A stretch of 64,000 bases of DNA from Bacillota bacterium (GTDB lineage: Bacteria > Bacillota > Clostridia > Caldicoprobacterales > Xylanivirgaceae), in NCBI GenBank assembly GCA_023621995.1, contig JAMOAB010000175.1, forward strand, positions 123,861 through 187,860, read 5' to 3'. Under the pieces are notes generated by a model, which was not told where the DNA came from, did no database searches, and saw only the letters and a program-made list of their open reading frames with translations. Below, in pieces: positions 44,215 through 54,625 of the stretch (its first letter is position 1; each line of letters opens with the position of its first letter). A program made the position numbers and the translations under genes.

Positions 44215-46127
44215 TTTTGATCCTCTTCCTTTTTTGTGAAGTCTATTGTTATTTTCTGCGTGAGCTGATCGTCTATATATATATTATAATCTACAACGCC
44301 TCGTTCACTAAGTTCTATAACTGCAACACCTTCATCAACAGAATATTCCCTCTCATGTATTATACTTCTATTATCAGCTCTCTCTATTTTAACGACAACC
44401 TTATCCTTTCCATTACTATACTCGCCTGTAAGTGGTATTTCTAATTTTTTAGGATAATTAGGTCGACTGCCCATGCTGACCCATAAATCTATCTTTCTAT
44501 TTTCTTCAACATATACCCCTTGTTCTGGTTTTTGTTTTATTACAATACCTTTTGGAACGGTATCACTATATATCTGAAATATATTCCCTTCTTTTAAATT
44601 ATCGCTTACAATTAGTTGCCTTGCAACGTCCAATTGTAAGTCTGTATACTTAGATACTTTGACGGTACTAACTTTAGGTCCATCACTTATAACGAGATCT
44701 ATAGTAGTACCATCCAAAACTTCTGTATCATGTTGTATGCTTTGAGCTATCACAAATCCGCGTGGATATTCATCATCAGCTTTATATTCTCTGCTTGTAA
44801 CCTCTAGATGGGCATTTTCTAATTCCATAATAGCTTCTTGCTCCGATTTACCTACGACATTGGGAACAATAGTTGTCTTAGGTCCTAAGCTCACTATAAC
44901 ATTTATATTGGAAGACACCTTTATTTTAGTACCTGCCACAGGATCTTGAGATATTATACGCCCCTCTCCAATATCTTTACTATTTTTGTTGCCAACTATA
45001 TCTAGTCCTAACTGCTTTGCCCTAAGAATATTCTCCGCTTCTTCTATTGAAAGTCCTGTTATATCAGGCACTACTTCTTCAATTATCATAAAATTATTTA
45101 TATATATCTTACTGCCTATAAAGATCAAAAAGGCCAACAATAGACCAATGGGTAATAAGTATAAAACCACCTTATTTTTTTTAGGTTTTTCTTTATTTTC
45201 ATTATCTCCGTTTTTGTCCACTGCATCCGTATTATTTATTTTTACTGGATTAATAGCCTGAGTCGGCATATCACTACTTATATTTGTCACCACAAAGTCT
45301 CCGTCTGGCTCAACTAATGCTCTTCTTAAATCATCCATCATCTCTTGTGCTGATTGATATCTCATACACTGTTCCTTTTCCAACGCCTTTTTTATTATAG
45401 CTTGTAAGCTTCTTGGTATATGATCACATATATCATTTGGCCAGACGATCTCCTCCTGTATATGCTTTAAAGCTATGGACACAGCACTATCTCCATTAAA
45501 AGGCACATTACCAGTACACATCTCAAAAAGAACAACGCCCAATGAATATAGGTCAGACTTTTCATCTACATAGCCACCCCTAGCCTGCTCTGGAGAAAAA
45601 TAATGGACAGATCCCATAACATTGGAGCCTGCCATGGTGACTGTTGTTGATGTCACAGCCCTAGCTATACCAAAGTCAGCCACTTTTATGCTTCCATCGC
45701 TATCCATAAGAATGTTTTGTGGTTTTATATCCCTATGCACGATTTTGTTGTCATGGGCATGTTTTATAGCCGAACATATATGTAAGCCTATATCTATTGT
45801 CTCTTCTGGATCTAAGCTTCCCTTTTTCTTTATATAATCTTTCAAAGTTCCTCCGTCTACATATTCCATAACTATATAGTATATACCATCCTCTTCTCCC
45901 ACATCATATATATTAACAATGTTAGGATGGGATAGACTAGCAGCTGCCTGTGATTCACGTCTAAATCTTGTTACAAACTCATCATCTTCTACGAGCTCTG
46001 GTCTTAGTATCTTTACTGCAACATATCTCTTTAGCAGATGACACTTTGCCTTATATACAATTGCCATGCCTCCGCCGCCTATCTTTTCTAACAGTTCATA
46101 TCTTCCCCCTAATATCATTCCAAGCAA
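44211..46127 (-). CDS. prkC: Ser/Thr protein kinase PrkC with PASTA domains
   Basis: PrkC is a membrane kinase that senses muropeptides; in Bacillus it can trigger spore germination. With the TTG start at 46127 the protein has 638 residues (MLGMILGGRYELLEKIGGGGMA, as in relatives); an upstream GTG lies in the GAGAGGTGA ribosome binding region. The cytoplasmic kinase has catalytic Lys39, HRDIKPQN near 131 and DFG near 151. One membrane segment is at about 320-340. Three extracellular PASTA repeats (about 353-415, 419-483, 487-552) precede an extra beta-rich C-terminal domain. Its phosphatase prpC is 5 nt upstream. Confidence 0.97.
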   Translation of the reverse strand: MLGMILGGRYELLEKIGGGGMAIVYKAKCHLLKRYVAVKILRPELVEDDEFVTRFRRESQAAASLSHPNIVNIYDVGEEDGIYYIVMEYVDGGTLKDYIKKKGSLDPEETIDIGLHICSAIKHAHDNKIVHRDIKPQNILMDSDGSIKVADFGIARAVTSTTVTMAGSNVMGSVHYFSPEQARGGYVDEKSDLYSLGVVLFEMCTGNVPFNGDSAVSIALKHIQEEIVWPNDICDHIPRSLQAIIKKALEKEQCMRYQSAQEMMDDLRRALVEPDGDFVVTNISSDMPTQAINPVKINNTDAVDKNGDNENKEKPKKNKVVLYLLPIGLLLAFLIFIGSKIYINNFMIIEEVVPDITGLSIEEAENILRAKQLGLDIVGNKNSKDIGEGRIISQDPVAGTKIKVSSNINVIVSLGPKTTIVPNVVGKSEQEAIMELENAHLEVTSREYKADDEYPRGFVIAQSIQHDTEVLDGTTIDLVISDGPKVSTVKVSKYTDLQLDVARQLIVSDNLKEGNIFQIYSDTVPKGIVIKQKPEQGVYVEENRKIDLWVSMGSRPNYPKKLEIPLTGEYSNGKDKVVVKIERADNRSIIHEREYSVDEGVAVIELSERGVVDYNIYIDDQLTQKITIDFTKKEEDQK

Positions 46128-46132
46128 AGACG

Positions 46133-46894
46133 TCACCTCTCTTCTGTCACATTGTCATATTGTACTATAACAACTGTAATATTATCTATGCCTCCACCTT
46201 CTAGTGCCTCTCTTATAAGGGCCTTTGCTAAATCCTCTAAATTATTGTTAGCTGCTATAAAGTTGCCAACGTCTTCAATATCTACATGATTTATTAGACC
46301 GTCAGTACAAAGTAGTATTATATCTCCATCTTTTAATTCCTCTTCATAGTAGTCTATCTTCACTTCCTCATCTGTACCAAGTGCTCGAGTTATGACATTC
46401 CTCTGGGGATGATGATCTACATCTGCCATAGTAATACTCCCATTGTCCAAAAGCTCCTGTACTAACGAATGGTCTCGAGTAATTTGGTAAGCAACGTTAT
46501 CTCGGACAATATATCCCCTACTATCTCCTATATGACCTATATACACCTTTCCATTGAATAGATAAGCCATAGTCAAGGTTGTACCCATCCCACTACACTT
46601 ATCATCAATGAGAGAATAGTCATATATTATCTTATTTGCCCGCGTGATAGACTCAAACATCAACCGCTTTACATCCTCAGATGTGTTTATGGTATCTGTA
46701 TGTTGTTTAAAATAAGATGTAATCTCTTTCACAACCATCTTGCTAGCCACATCACCTGCATTATGTCCACCCATTCCATCTGCTACCATAAATAGTCCAT
46801 CAATATTATATTTACACGAGGGTGTATAATACGAGTCTTCATTTCGCTTTCTAACTTTACCTCGGTGGCTGTATGCCCCAAATTCTAAAACCAT
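46133..46894 (-). CDS. prpC: PP2C-family Ser/Thr phosphatase PrpC
   Basis: PrpC removes phosphates placed by PrkC. The 253-residue PP2C protein has the metal-site motifs RNEDSYY near 17, VADGMGGHNAGDVAS near 37, GDSRGY near 121, CTDGLINH near 190 and GGIDNITVVIV near 232. It lies 6 nt after rlmN and directly before prkC, the standard pairing. Confidence 0.98.
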   Translation of the reverse strand: MVLEFGAYSHRGKVRKRNEDSYYTPSCKYNIDGLFMVADGMGGHNAGDVASKMVVKEITSYFKQHTDTINTSEDVKRLMFESITRANKIIYDYSLIDDKCSGMGTTLTMAYLFNGKVYIGHIGDSRGYIVRDNVAYQITRDHSLVQELLDNGSITMADVDHHPQRNVITRALGTDEEVKIDYYEEELKDGDIILLCTDGLINHVDIEDVGNFIAANNNLEDLAKALIREALEGGGIDNITVVIVQYDNVTEER

Positions 46895-46900
46895 ATCTCA

Positions 46901-47974
46901 TCATTCCCCCTTTGAATGTGAAATATATCGACCTAAATAATCTCGCCTGAGCTGGCCACAAGCACCTTGTATATTCTGTCCTAGCTCCCTCCTCCTAGTT
47001 ACCTGTATATCATACCCTTGAAGTATTTTTATGAACCTATCTATGTTCTTCTCACTACTACGCACATAGTGGGAATCTCGTATTTCATTTATAGGAATTA
47101 AATTTACATGACAAGGAAAATCCTTAAGCTTCTGCCCCAGTTCCATGGCATGATCTTTTCTATCATTTACATTATCTATAAGGGCATATTCAAATGTTAC
47201 TCGTCTACCTGTTTTTTTAAAATAATATTTAGAAGATTGAATTATTTCATCTATACCATATCTATGTGCTATAGGCATGATCTCTTTTCTAAGCTCATCA
47301 TTGGGAGCATGTAAAGAAATGGAAAGTGTAATTGGTAGACCTTCATCTGCCAGATCATAGATCCTAGTGACCAGTCCACAAGTAGAAAGGGTAATATTTC
47401 TATAGCTTATATTTAAACCTAAAGAATGATGAATTATGTTTAAAAATTTCAATGTGTTTTCATAGTTATCCAAAGGTTCACCGCTACCCATCAAGACTAT
47501 GTTTTTAATACCTCGCTTACCTTTGTCTGCATCAATATGTCTTTCTGCTGCAAGTACTTGGGCAATCATTTCACCAGCGGAAAGGTCACGTACAAAACCC
47601 GCTTTAGTAGATGCACAAAAACTACAGCCCATCTTACAACCTACTTGGGTGGATACACATATGGTATTACCATATGTATATCTCATCACTACACCCTCGA
47701 TTATATTCCCATCGTCTAACAAAAAGAGATATTTAGCAGTAGATTTGTCCTCTGATTGTAATATATCCAAAATTTTTACACTACTGGTTTTAAAGCTTTT
47801 ATCCAATAGTGCCCTCATATCTTTAGGAATATTTGTCATATCATAAAAGTCTAAAACACCTCTATGGAGCCACGCATATATCTGCTCTGCCCTATACTGT
47901 GCTATATTCAGTTTTCCTAGCTCAAAAGCTAATTCTTCCAGTGTTAAATCTAATATATCTATTCGTTCTTTCAC
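46901..47974 (-). CDS. rlmN: dual-specificity 23S rRNA/tRNA adenine-C2 methyltransferase RlmN
   Basis: RlmN is a radical-SAM enzyme that methylates A2503 of 23S rRNA and A37 of some tRNAs. The 357-residue protein has the iron-sulfur motif CKMGCSFC with Cys113, Cys117 and Cys120, and the C-terminal mechanistic Cys339 (GACGQLRRDYL). The start is GTG, sharing its G with the rsmB stop (TAGTG). Confidence 0.98.
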   Translation of the reverse strand: MKERIDILDLTLEELAFELGKLNIAQYRAEQIYAWLHRGVLDFYDMTNIPKDMRALLDKSFKTSSVKILDILQSEDKSTAKYLFLLDDGNIIEGVVMRYTYGNTICVSTQVGCKMGCSFCASTKAGFVRDLSAGEMIAQVLAAERHIDADKGKRGIKNIVLMGSGEPLDNYENTLKFLNIIHHSLGLNISYRNITLSTCGLVTRIYDLADEGLPITLSISLHAPNDELRKEIMPIAHRYGIDEIIQSSKYYFKKTGRRVTFEYALIDNVNDRKDHAMELGQKLKDFPCHVNLIPINEIRDSHYVRSSEKNIDRFIKILQGYDIQVTRRRELGQNIQGACGQLRRDYLGRYISHSKGE

Positions 47975-49326
47975 TATAAAACCTTCCTCCGCAATCGTGC
48001 TATAAAGAAACCATCTATACCGTCCCTTCCTGGGAAGAGCTGTATCATGCTACCTGATTGGACATAGTTCTCCAATGTCTTAGGTACAAAGGGGTATATA
48101 TCATCTAATTCAAACCCCACATTTGACTCTAAAAAATCATGTATTATATCTTCATTCTCATTCTTATTGATAGTACATGTGCTGTAAACAAGTATCCCAC
48201 CTGGTTTTACGTATCTAGAACATGTCTTTAATATACGCTTTTGAACAGCAATAATATTTTCTATGCCTTTTTCAGTAATTTTAAGCTTAATATCGGGTTT
48301 CTTATGCATTATTCCTAATCCTGAACATGGTACATCAAGCAAAATTTTGTCATACAGCTCATTATAATCATCGGAATATACAGCAGCATTGTTTGGCACT
48401 GCATTTATTATAGATACTCCTAAACGGCTTGCATTCTTCCCTATCAGATCAACCCTATGTGGGTGAATATCCCAAGCATCTATCTCTCCAACGTTATCCA
48501 TAAGCTCTCCCATATAACATGCTTTCCCTCCAGGTGCACTACAAGCATCCAATATTCGATCGCCAGGTGCAACATCAACAACATGAGTACATATCATGGA
48601 GCTTTCACCTTGCACTGCATAATAGCCTTGCCTATATAATGGACTATCTTCTATATTTCTTATGTTTTTAATTCTAAGTGCGCTATTTATATATAGTCCT
48701 TCCTCTAGATCATCATATCCTAATTTTTTTAATTCTTGTATAAGTTTAGTCTTATGTGTTTTTATGGAGTTTGTCCTCAATGTGGTCATACCCTCTAGGT
48801 ATGAACTATCTAGTATATTTTTCATATTATCTACACCATATTGATTTAACCACATATCACATAACCATTTGGGACAACTATACTTTATCATGAGGTGAGT
48901 TGCCGGTGCCTCTTCAAATGATGGAATCGCTATATTTTTATGATTCCGGGCAATATTTCTAAGGACTCCGTTTACATATCCCGTTAGGGATTTAGATATA
49001 TATTTCTTGGTAAGTTCTACTGCTTCATTGCAAGCAGCTGAATGGGGTACCTTATCTAGATATAAAATTTGATAACAGCCCATTCGCAATATATTGACTA
49101 ACCAAGGATTATTCTTTTTCACATTTGTAAAATTGCTAAGAACCCAATCAATTGTTATCTGCCTCTCAAGGGTTCCGTATACAAGCTGTGTTATGAACGC
49201 TATATCTCTTGCATCTAATCTATGCCTCTTTAATTCATTCTTTAATGCAATATTAGAATATTTTCCATCATAATTGATCTGTTTAAGTATAATGAGGGCA
49301 ATTTCCCTTGTATTACTCTTTCCCAT
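47974..49326 (-). CDS. rsmB: 16S rRNA (cytosine-967-C5)-methyltransferase RsmB
   Basis: RsmB makes m5C967 in 16S rRNA. The 450-residue protein has an N-terminal NusB-like RNA-binding domain (about 1-130) and a SAM methyltransferase domain with DACSAPGGKACYMGEL, the catalytic pair DVPCSGLGIM and YSTCTINKNENE. It follows fmt by 18 nt and is coupled to rlmN by a one-base TAGTG overlap. Confidence 0.97.
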   Translation of the reverse strand: MGKSNTREIALIILKQINYDGKYSNIALKNELKRHRLDARDIAFITQLVYGTLERQITIDWVLSNFTNVKKNNPWLVNILRMGCYQILYLDKVPHSAACNEAVELTKKYISKSLTGYVNGVLRNIARNHKNIAIPSFEEAPATHLMIKYSCPKWLCDMWLNQYGVDNMKNILDSSYLEGMTTLRTNSIKTHKTKLIQELKKLGYDDLEEGLYINSALRIKNIRNIEDSPLYRQGYYAVQGESSMICTHVVDVAPGDRILDACSAPGGKACYMGELMDNVGEIDAWDIHPHRVDLIGKNASRLGVSIINAVPNNAAVYSDDYNELYDKILLDVPCSGLGIMHKKPDIKLKITEKGIENIIAVQKRILKTCSRYVKPGGILVYSTCTINKNENEDIIHDFLESNVGFELDDIYPFVPKTLENYVQSGSMIQLFPGRDGIDGFFIARLRRKVL

Positions 49327-49344
49327 ATCAATGATCCTCTCTTA

Positions 49345-50292
49345 TCATCTACCTAACTTACTACCTACCTGGAGTAAATGTCCCTTTATATATTCAGTAT
49401 CCTTCATGGCCTTTCCTCCTTCTCCTTGAATGCAGGTCAGCCGTACAAAACCATCTCCACATCCTACTACAAGTCCATTCTTTTCGTCAGATATGACTAT
49501 TTCACCAGCTACTGGAACTTTTTTCATAAGTTTTGTATCTAGTATGTCAATTTTCCATATTTTTAATCTCTCATCTTCATAGAATGTAAAACATCCTGGC
49601 CAAGGAGTAAGCCCTCTTACAAGGTTTTTAAGTTCCTCTTTACCATTATTCCAATCAATTTCCCCCCATGACTTATCTATCTTCTTACAATATGTTGCCA
49701 TAGTATTATCCTGAGGAGTACCTTCAACCTTGCCTTCTCTAAATAGCTCTAATGCTTCAACTATGGCCTGGCCACCAAGTATTGCAAGCCTATCATGGAG
49801 ACTTCCTGCATTTTCTTCTGGGTCTATAGATGTATACTTTTGTAAAATTATGTCTCCCGTATCCATTCCTTCGTCCATATACATTATTGTAATCCCTGTC
49901 TCGTCCTCCCCATCTATTATGGCCTGTTGTATAGGAGATGCCCCTCTATACTTAGGTAATATTGAAGCATGGACATTTATACAGCCTAGTGGTGGAATAT
50001 CAAGTACTTCTTTAGACACAATCTGTCCGAATGCAGCTGTCACTATTAAATCTGGTTCCAATGACTTCAATTCTTCTACAACTTCAGTGGTATTTATATT
50101 CTCTGGCTGATATACATTTATACCTTTCTCCAGTGCCCACTTTTTTACAGGAGAAGGCATAAGCTTTTTTCCTCTACCCCTCGGTCTATCAGGCTGTGTT
50201 ACAACCCCCACTATACTGTTCCCACTTTCCAATATGGATTCCAGTGTTGGTATGGCAAAATCGGGAGTGCCCATGAAAACAATATCTAACAA
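49345..50292 (-). CDS. fmt: methionyl-tRNA formyltransferase
   Basis: Fmt formylates initiator Met-tRNA. The protein has DIVFMGTPDFAIPTLESI, TQPDRPRGRGKKL, the catalytic INVHASILPKYRGASPIQQAI and the C-terminal OB domain. I use TTG at 50292 (315 residues, MLDIVFMGTP, family-like), with AGGAGGAG 6-7 nt upstream. The first ATG at 50310 begins inside that ribosome binding site and overlaps def. Confidence 0.97.
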   Translation of the reverse strand: MLDIVFMGTPDFAIPTLESILESGNSIVGVVTQPDRPRGRGKKLMPSPVKKWALEKGINVYQPENINTTEVVEELKSLEPDLIVTAAFGQIVSKEVLDIPPLGCINVHASILPKYRGASPIQQAIIDGEDETGITIMYMDEGMDTGDIILQKYTSIDPEENAGSLHDRLAILGGQAIVEALELFREGKVEGTPQDNTMATYCKKIDKSWGEIDWNNGKEELKNLVRGLTPWPGCFTFYEDERLKIWKIDILDTKLMKKVPVAGEIVISDEKNGLVVGCGDGFVRLTCIQGEGGKAMKDTEYIKGHLLQVGSKLGR

Positions 50293-50296
50293 CGCA

Positions 50297-50755
50297 CTAC
50301 TCCTCCTCATAGTTTATACTCGCCTTATCAATAAACAATATCCCATCTAGGTGGTCTATCTCGTGACATAGTGCCCTTGCTAACAGACCAAATCCTTCTA
50401 TCTCCACTTCTTCACCATGTCTATCAAGCCCTTCTACTATTACATGGGATGGTCTCTTCACCCTACCTGCTAATCCTGGTACACTGAGACAGCCTTCAGC
50501 CTCAAACTGTTCGCCTTCTTCAAATATTATTGTAGGATTTATTAACTCAATAAGTCCGTCGCCTATATCAATTACTATTATCCGTTTTAACACCCCTACT
50601 TGAGGAGCAGCAAGCCCTATACCATCAGCATGATACATGGTCTCTGCCATGTCATCAAGCAATATATGAATACGATCATCAATCTTTTCTACAGGTTTTG
50701 AATGTTTACGTAATATACTATCTTTTTTATAATGTTTAATTTGTCTAAGTGCCAT
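50297..50755 (-). CDS. def: peptide deformylase
   Basis: Def removes the N-formyl group from nascent proteins. The 152-residue enzyme has [10 protein letters not shown] at 45-54, EGCLSVPG with metal ligand Cys89, and HEIDHLDG with His131, Glu132 and His135. It is immediately followed by fmt, so the formylation and deformylation genes are a pair. The def 3' end doubles as the fmt ribosome binding site. Confidence 0.98.
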   Translation of the reverse strand: MALRQIKHYKKDSILRKHSKPVEKIDDRIHILLDDMAETMYHADGIGLAAPQVGVLKRIIVIDIGDGLIELINPTIIFEEGEQFEAEGCLSVPGLAGRVKRPSHVIVEGLDRHGEEVEIEGFGLLARALCHEIDHLDGILFIDKASINYEEE

Positions 50756-50791
50756 TATATATTCATCTTCCTTTCAAAAAATTATTATAGT

Positions 50792-53050
50792 TTATAACAA
50801 GCTAGTTGGATTAAAATCAATTGAAATAGTGTCATCAGACATATTATAACATTCTAACATTATATCAATCAATCCATGATATGCATATAAAAAACACTTT
50901 TCGTTTCTTATCTTAATCAGAATTTGCCATCTGTATTTGCCTTTTATCCTCGATATGGGGGCCGGATATGCTCCTATATGAACTAATCCTTCTCTTAGGA
51001 CAGGATTTTTATCTATCTGATCTTTAATCCAATACTCTAGCTCTTTCACATTGCCTATCAAAACATTTTCTTCTATATTCGTCAATAGAATTTTTACTAT
51101 ATGGACAAAAGGCGGGTAGCTAAATCTCCTCCTGATTCCAATTTCATAGTTATAGAAACCCTTATAGTCATGTCGGGTAGCACATTCAATAGCATAGTGG
51201 TCTGGCTCATACGTCTGTACAATCACCCTTCCTTTTTTGTCACCTCGGCCTGCCCTGCCTGCCACCTGCGTTATAAGTTGAAATGTTCTCTCAGCACTTG
51301 TATACTCAGGCAGATTTAGTGAGGCATCTGCTGCAATAACACCTACTAACGTCACATTGGGAAAATCAAGTCCCTTAGCTATCATTTGAGTTCCTAATAA
51401 TATATCATATTCCCTCTTACCAAAAGAAGATAATATTCTTTGATGGGAGTTTTTCTTAGAAGTAGTATCCATATCCATCCTAGCTATTCGCGCTTGTGGA
51501 AAATATCTCAAAAGCTGTGTCTCTAAACGCTGAGTTCCTACACCAAACTGCTTTATATATCGGCTATTGCAGTTTGGACAAGTATGAGGATATGTATACT
51601 GATCTCCACAATAGTGACATTTTAATCGCCTTTCAGTAGCATGATATGTGAGGGATACGGCACATCTTTTACACTGAGCCACCCAACCGCATTCACGGCA
51701 CGAAATAAAATTGGCATAACCCCTTCTGTTGAGAAGCAATATAGCCTGCTCTTTACGTCTTAAAATAGTATCTATCCCCTCATATAGGTCTACGCTTAGC
51801 ATACTTCTGTTACCCCTTATCAGTTCTTGTCGCATATCTATTATCTCAACATGTGGCAAAGAACTTTTATCTACCCTATGGGTAAGCTCGACTAACTCTA
51901 TTTCTCCATTTATCGCACTATAGTATTCTTCCAACGAGGGTGTGGCACTTCCCAGTATTAAGACTGCCCTTTCCAATTGACACCGTTTCTTAGCCACATC
52001 TAGAGCATTATATTTAGGCCGAAGATCTGATTTATAAGAATCATCATGGGCCTCATCGATTATTATGGTGCCAAGATCTGAAAAAGGTGCAAATACTGCA
52101 GAGCGTGCGCCCACCGCTATACTAGCTTCCCCTCTTATTATCTTTCTCCATTCATCATACCTCTCTCCCTCCGACAATCTGCTATGGAGTACTGCCACTC
52201 TGTCTCCAAAACGATCTTTAAATCGTTTGACCGTCTGGGGTGTTAAAGATATCTCTGGCACTAATACTATAGCTTGTTTTCCCTTCTTAAGTACCTCATC
52301 TACTGTTCTAATATACACCTCTGTCTTCCCGCTTCCGGTTACACCATGTAATAGAAAAGTGGCATGGGTGTCTGTTTTTAAACTATCCATTATCGTATCT
52401 ACTGCGTACTTTTGCTCCTCTGTAAGTTCAAATGCAAAAGGTGTGCTCGGTAAATGTTCTCCATCCCATGGATCTCTATATACCTCTTTTTCCTCTATTC
52501 TTATCCATCCTCGTTTCTCCAGATTTTTAAAGCTAGAAGGAGGGGCAGATGTAGCTAAAGCTATTTTGTCCATATCTTGTCCATCTCTATGTTTCAGATA
52601 TTCAAGTATGGCAGCCATATACGATGATCGATTTTTTATCTCAGCTATACATTTATCTACCCTATCCCTTACTTGGAGATACACTACCTTTTTATACTTT
52701 TTCCCCATATTCGATCTAACTCCAGGAGGCACAAAGCACCTTATGGCTTCTATTGTCATACAATGATATTCGTCCACCATCCACCTTATAATGGGTATAT
52801 TTTGGGGAAGTATAGCTGGACTAGTGTCTAATACTCTATATATAGGTTTTATCTTATCGAGAGGTACTTGAATGACCTCATCCAATTGCATAACATAACC
52901 TTCTACTCGACTATTATAGCGACCAAAGGGTACAACAACCCTATAACCTATACCAATTTTATCAGCTATTTTCTCAGGAATAGAATAGTGAAATATCCTA
53001 TCTATAGATGGATGCGCCTGATCTATTATAATGCCTGCATATTTTTTCAA
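50792..53050 (-). CDS. priA: primosomal protein N' (replication restart helicase PriA)
   Basis: PriA recognises abandoned forks and reloads the replisome. The 752-residue protein has an N-terminal DNA-binding domain (to about 110), Walker A GVTGSGKTEVYIR near 240, DEAHD as motif II, paired zinc-binding modules (CRECGWVAQCKRC and CHYCGDQYTYPHTCPNC, near 455-495), and helicase lobe 2 with QVAGRAGRG. The start is TTG with a GGGAGAGAGGG ribosome binding region. It is 36 nt before def. Confidence 0.96.
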   Translation of the reverse strand: MKKYAGIIIDQAHPSIDRIFHYSIPEKIADKIGIGYRVVVPFGRYNSRVEGYVMQLDEVIQVPLDKIKPIYRVLDTSPAILPQNIPIIRWMVDEYHCMTIEAIRCFVPPGVRSNMGKKYKKVVYLQVRDRVDKCIAEIKNRSSYMAAILEYLKHRDGQDMDKIALATSAPPSSFKNLEKRGWIRIEEKEVYRDPWDGEHLPSTPFAFELTEEQKYAVDTIMDSLKTDTHATFLLHGVTGSGKTEVYIRTVDEVLKKGKQAIVLVPEISLTPQTVKRFKDRFGDRVAVLHSRLSEGERYDEWRKIIRGEASIAVGARSAVFAPFSDLGTIIIDEAHDDSYKSDLRPKYNALDVAKKRCQLERAVLILGSATPSLEEYYSAINGEIELVELTHRVDKSSLPHVEIIDMRQELIRGNRSMLSVDLYEGIDTILRRKEQAILLLNRRGYANFISCRECGWVAQCKRCAVSLTYHATERRLKCHYCGDQYTYPHTCPNCNSRYIKQFGVGTQRLETQLLRYFPQARIARMDMDTTSKKNSHQRILSSFGKREYDILLGTQMIAKGLDFPNVTLVGVIAADASLNLPEYTSAERTFQLITQVAGRAGRGDKKGRVIVQTYEPDHYAIECATRHDYKGFYNYEIGIRRRFSYPPFVHIVKILLTNIEENVLIGNVKELEYWIKDQIDKNPVLREGLVHIGAYPAPISRIKGKYRWQILIKIRNEKCFLYAYHGLIDIMLECYNMSDDTISIDFNPTSLL

Positions 53051-53156
53051 TTGCCCTCTCTCCCATGATCAATTATTAATTCCATGCACAAATTTATCGA
53101 AATGCTAGCCAGTTTATAGCCCAAAAACATAAATTAATAACTCTCCTCTATATGGC

Positions 53157-53184
53157 ATAAAAGGGTACCTAGGTACCCTTTTAT
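53157..53184 (-). terminator. coaBC terminator-like palindrome
   Basis: The perfect 28-nt palindrome ATAAAAGGGTACCT/AGGTACCCTTTTAT lies 25 nt after the coaBC stop. On the minus strand it ends CCCTTTTATG, a short U-run. It probably terminates the yicC-coaBC part of the run, at least partly, before priA. Confidence 0.7.
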
Positions 53185-53208
53185 AATGTTTACAGTTTTA
53201 ATCCTATA

Positions 53209-54417
53209 TTAAATTCTCTTAAGCACCTCATCTATAATACTGTGAGCCAAAGTGGTCTTATTCTGGATAGGAAGCACGACTCTCTCTCCAGTATTCGTAA
53301 ATAGTATGCCAGTATTTGTGTCACTGGAAAAGCCTGCATCCTGTCTGCTAACATCATTTACAAAAATAAAGTCAAGGTTTTTCTCATGAAGTTTTTTAAG
53401 GGCATATTCTTCTATATTCCTAGTCTCTGCTGCAAAACCAACCAAAATTTGATTTTGTTTTCTTCTACCCAATTCCTGTAGAATATCAGGATTTCTTACT
53501 AGTTTAAGCTCCATAACATCTTGAGTTTTTTTAATCTTTTGCTCTGCCCTATTCTCCACACCATAATCTCCTACAGCTGCCGATTTAAAGACAATGTCAC
53601 ATGACGGAAATAATTCCATGACCTTATTATACATCTCTGTAGCTGTATCTATATAATAGAGGTTAACACCTGTAGGTGGTGTAATATAGGTAGGGCCTGA
53701 TACTAGGTCTACCGCTGCCCCCCTCTCTATACACGCCTTTGCAATGGAATATCCCATCTTACCTGATGATGGGTTGCTTATATAGCGTACAGGATCTATA
53801 TATTCACGTGTAGGTCCAGCAGTTACAAGGACATTTAAGCTTCGCATATCATTTTTTCTTATGAAAATTTTTTTTATATATTCTACTATATCGTCTACTT
53901 TAGCCAATTTCCCATCTCCAAAGTCGCCACAAGCTAATACACCAGCTTCAGATGCTATAAATTCATATCCTTTATTCCTAAGACATTTTATGTTCTCCTG
54001 CACAATAGGATTGTTTAGCATATTAGTATTCATAGCTGGTGCAAATATAACTCTCGAAGTAGTTGCCATTATGACTGTAGATAATAGATCGTCTGCAATC
54101 CCACATCTAACTTTAGAAATTATATTAGCAGTTGCCGGAGCTATGAGCATGACATCAGCCCATTTAGCAAGGGATATATGATCTATCTCCCAAGCATTGG
54201 ACCTATGCTGAAAAGTGTCATAGTATACAGGGTTACCTGAGAGGGTCTCTAAAGTTAAGGGGTTTATGAAATGCAGAGCATTTTTTGTCATTACAACTTT
54301 TATCTGAGCTCCTTCTTTTTTAAATCTGCTCACTATATCAGCTGCCTTATATGCAGCTATACCACCTGTAACTCCCAGTACTACTCTCTTGCCTTGGAGT
54401 TGATTAGAATTTGACAT
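53209..54417 (-). CDS. coaBC: bifunctional phosphopantothenoylcysteine decarboxylase/phosphopantothenate-cysteine ligase
   Basis: CoaBC carries two consecutive steps of CoA synthesis. The 402-residue protein has the N-terminal flavin decarboxylase domain (VTGGIAAYKAADIVS, catalytic His in DHISLAKWAD, PAMNTNM) and the C-terminal ligase domain from about 190 (VLVTAGPTREYIDPVRYISNPSSG, VGFAAET). It starts 1 nt after rpoZ. The next CoA step, coaD, is at 35458-35940. Confidence 0.98.
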   Translation of the reverse strand: MSNSNQLQGKRVVLGVTGGIAAYKAADIVSRFKKEGAQIKVVMTKNALHFINPLTLETLSGNPVYYDTFQHRSNAWEIDHISLAKWADVMLIAPATANIISKVRCGIADDLLSTVIMATTSRVIFAPAMNTNMLNNPIVQENIKCLRNKGYEFIASEAGVLACGDFGDGKLAKVDDIVEYIKKIFIRKNDMRSLNVLVTAGPTREYIDPVRYISNPSSGKMGYSIAKACIERGAAVDLVSGPTYITPPTGVNLYYIDTATEMYNKVMELFPSCDIVFKSAAVGDYGVENRAEQKIKKTQDVMELKLVRNPDILQELGRRKQNQILVGFAAETRNIEEYALKKLHEKNLDFIFVNDVSRQDAGFSSDTNTGILFTNTGERVVLPIQNKTTLAHSIIDEVLKRI

Positions 54418-54418
54418 A

Positions 54419-54625
54419 TTACTTTATCCTCTCTTTTGCATTCTGGTACTCTATCTTATCATTTAAGATCTCATGGATGGCAACGGTAACTGGATTTGCA
54501 GATTCTATCTCTATAAGGGGAGAAGCGCCATCTACTATCTGCCTCGCCCTCTTTGATACTTCCACAATTAAAGTATAACGATTATCTACTTTTGCCATTA
54601 TCTCATTGAGAGGTGGATCGATCAT
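54419..54625 (-). CDS. rpoZ: RNA polymerase omega subunit
   Basis: Omega assists beta-prime folding and polymerase stability. The 68-residue protein has the family core VDNRYTLIVEVSKRARQIVDG and a short C-terminal helix. The ATG overlaps the gmk stop by 4 nt, and the gmk-rpoZ-coaBC order is standard. Confidence 0.96.
   Translation of the reverse strand: MIDPPLNEIMAKVDNRYTLIVEVSKRARQIVDGASPLIEIESANPVTVAIHEILNDKIEYQNAKERIK

Noticed and set aside
52065..52766. Long plus-strand open frame (233 codons) inside priA
   Set aside because: It is the antisense shadow of an unambiguous priA, with low-complexity Ser/Leu-rich product and no ribosome binding site. The same applies to the long frames at 1853-2434, 10252-10764, 40443-41066 and 61255-61812.
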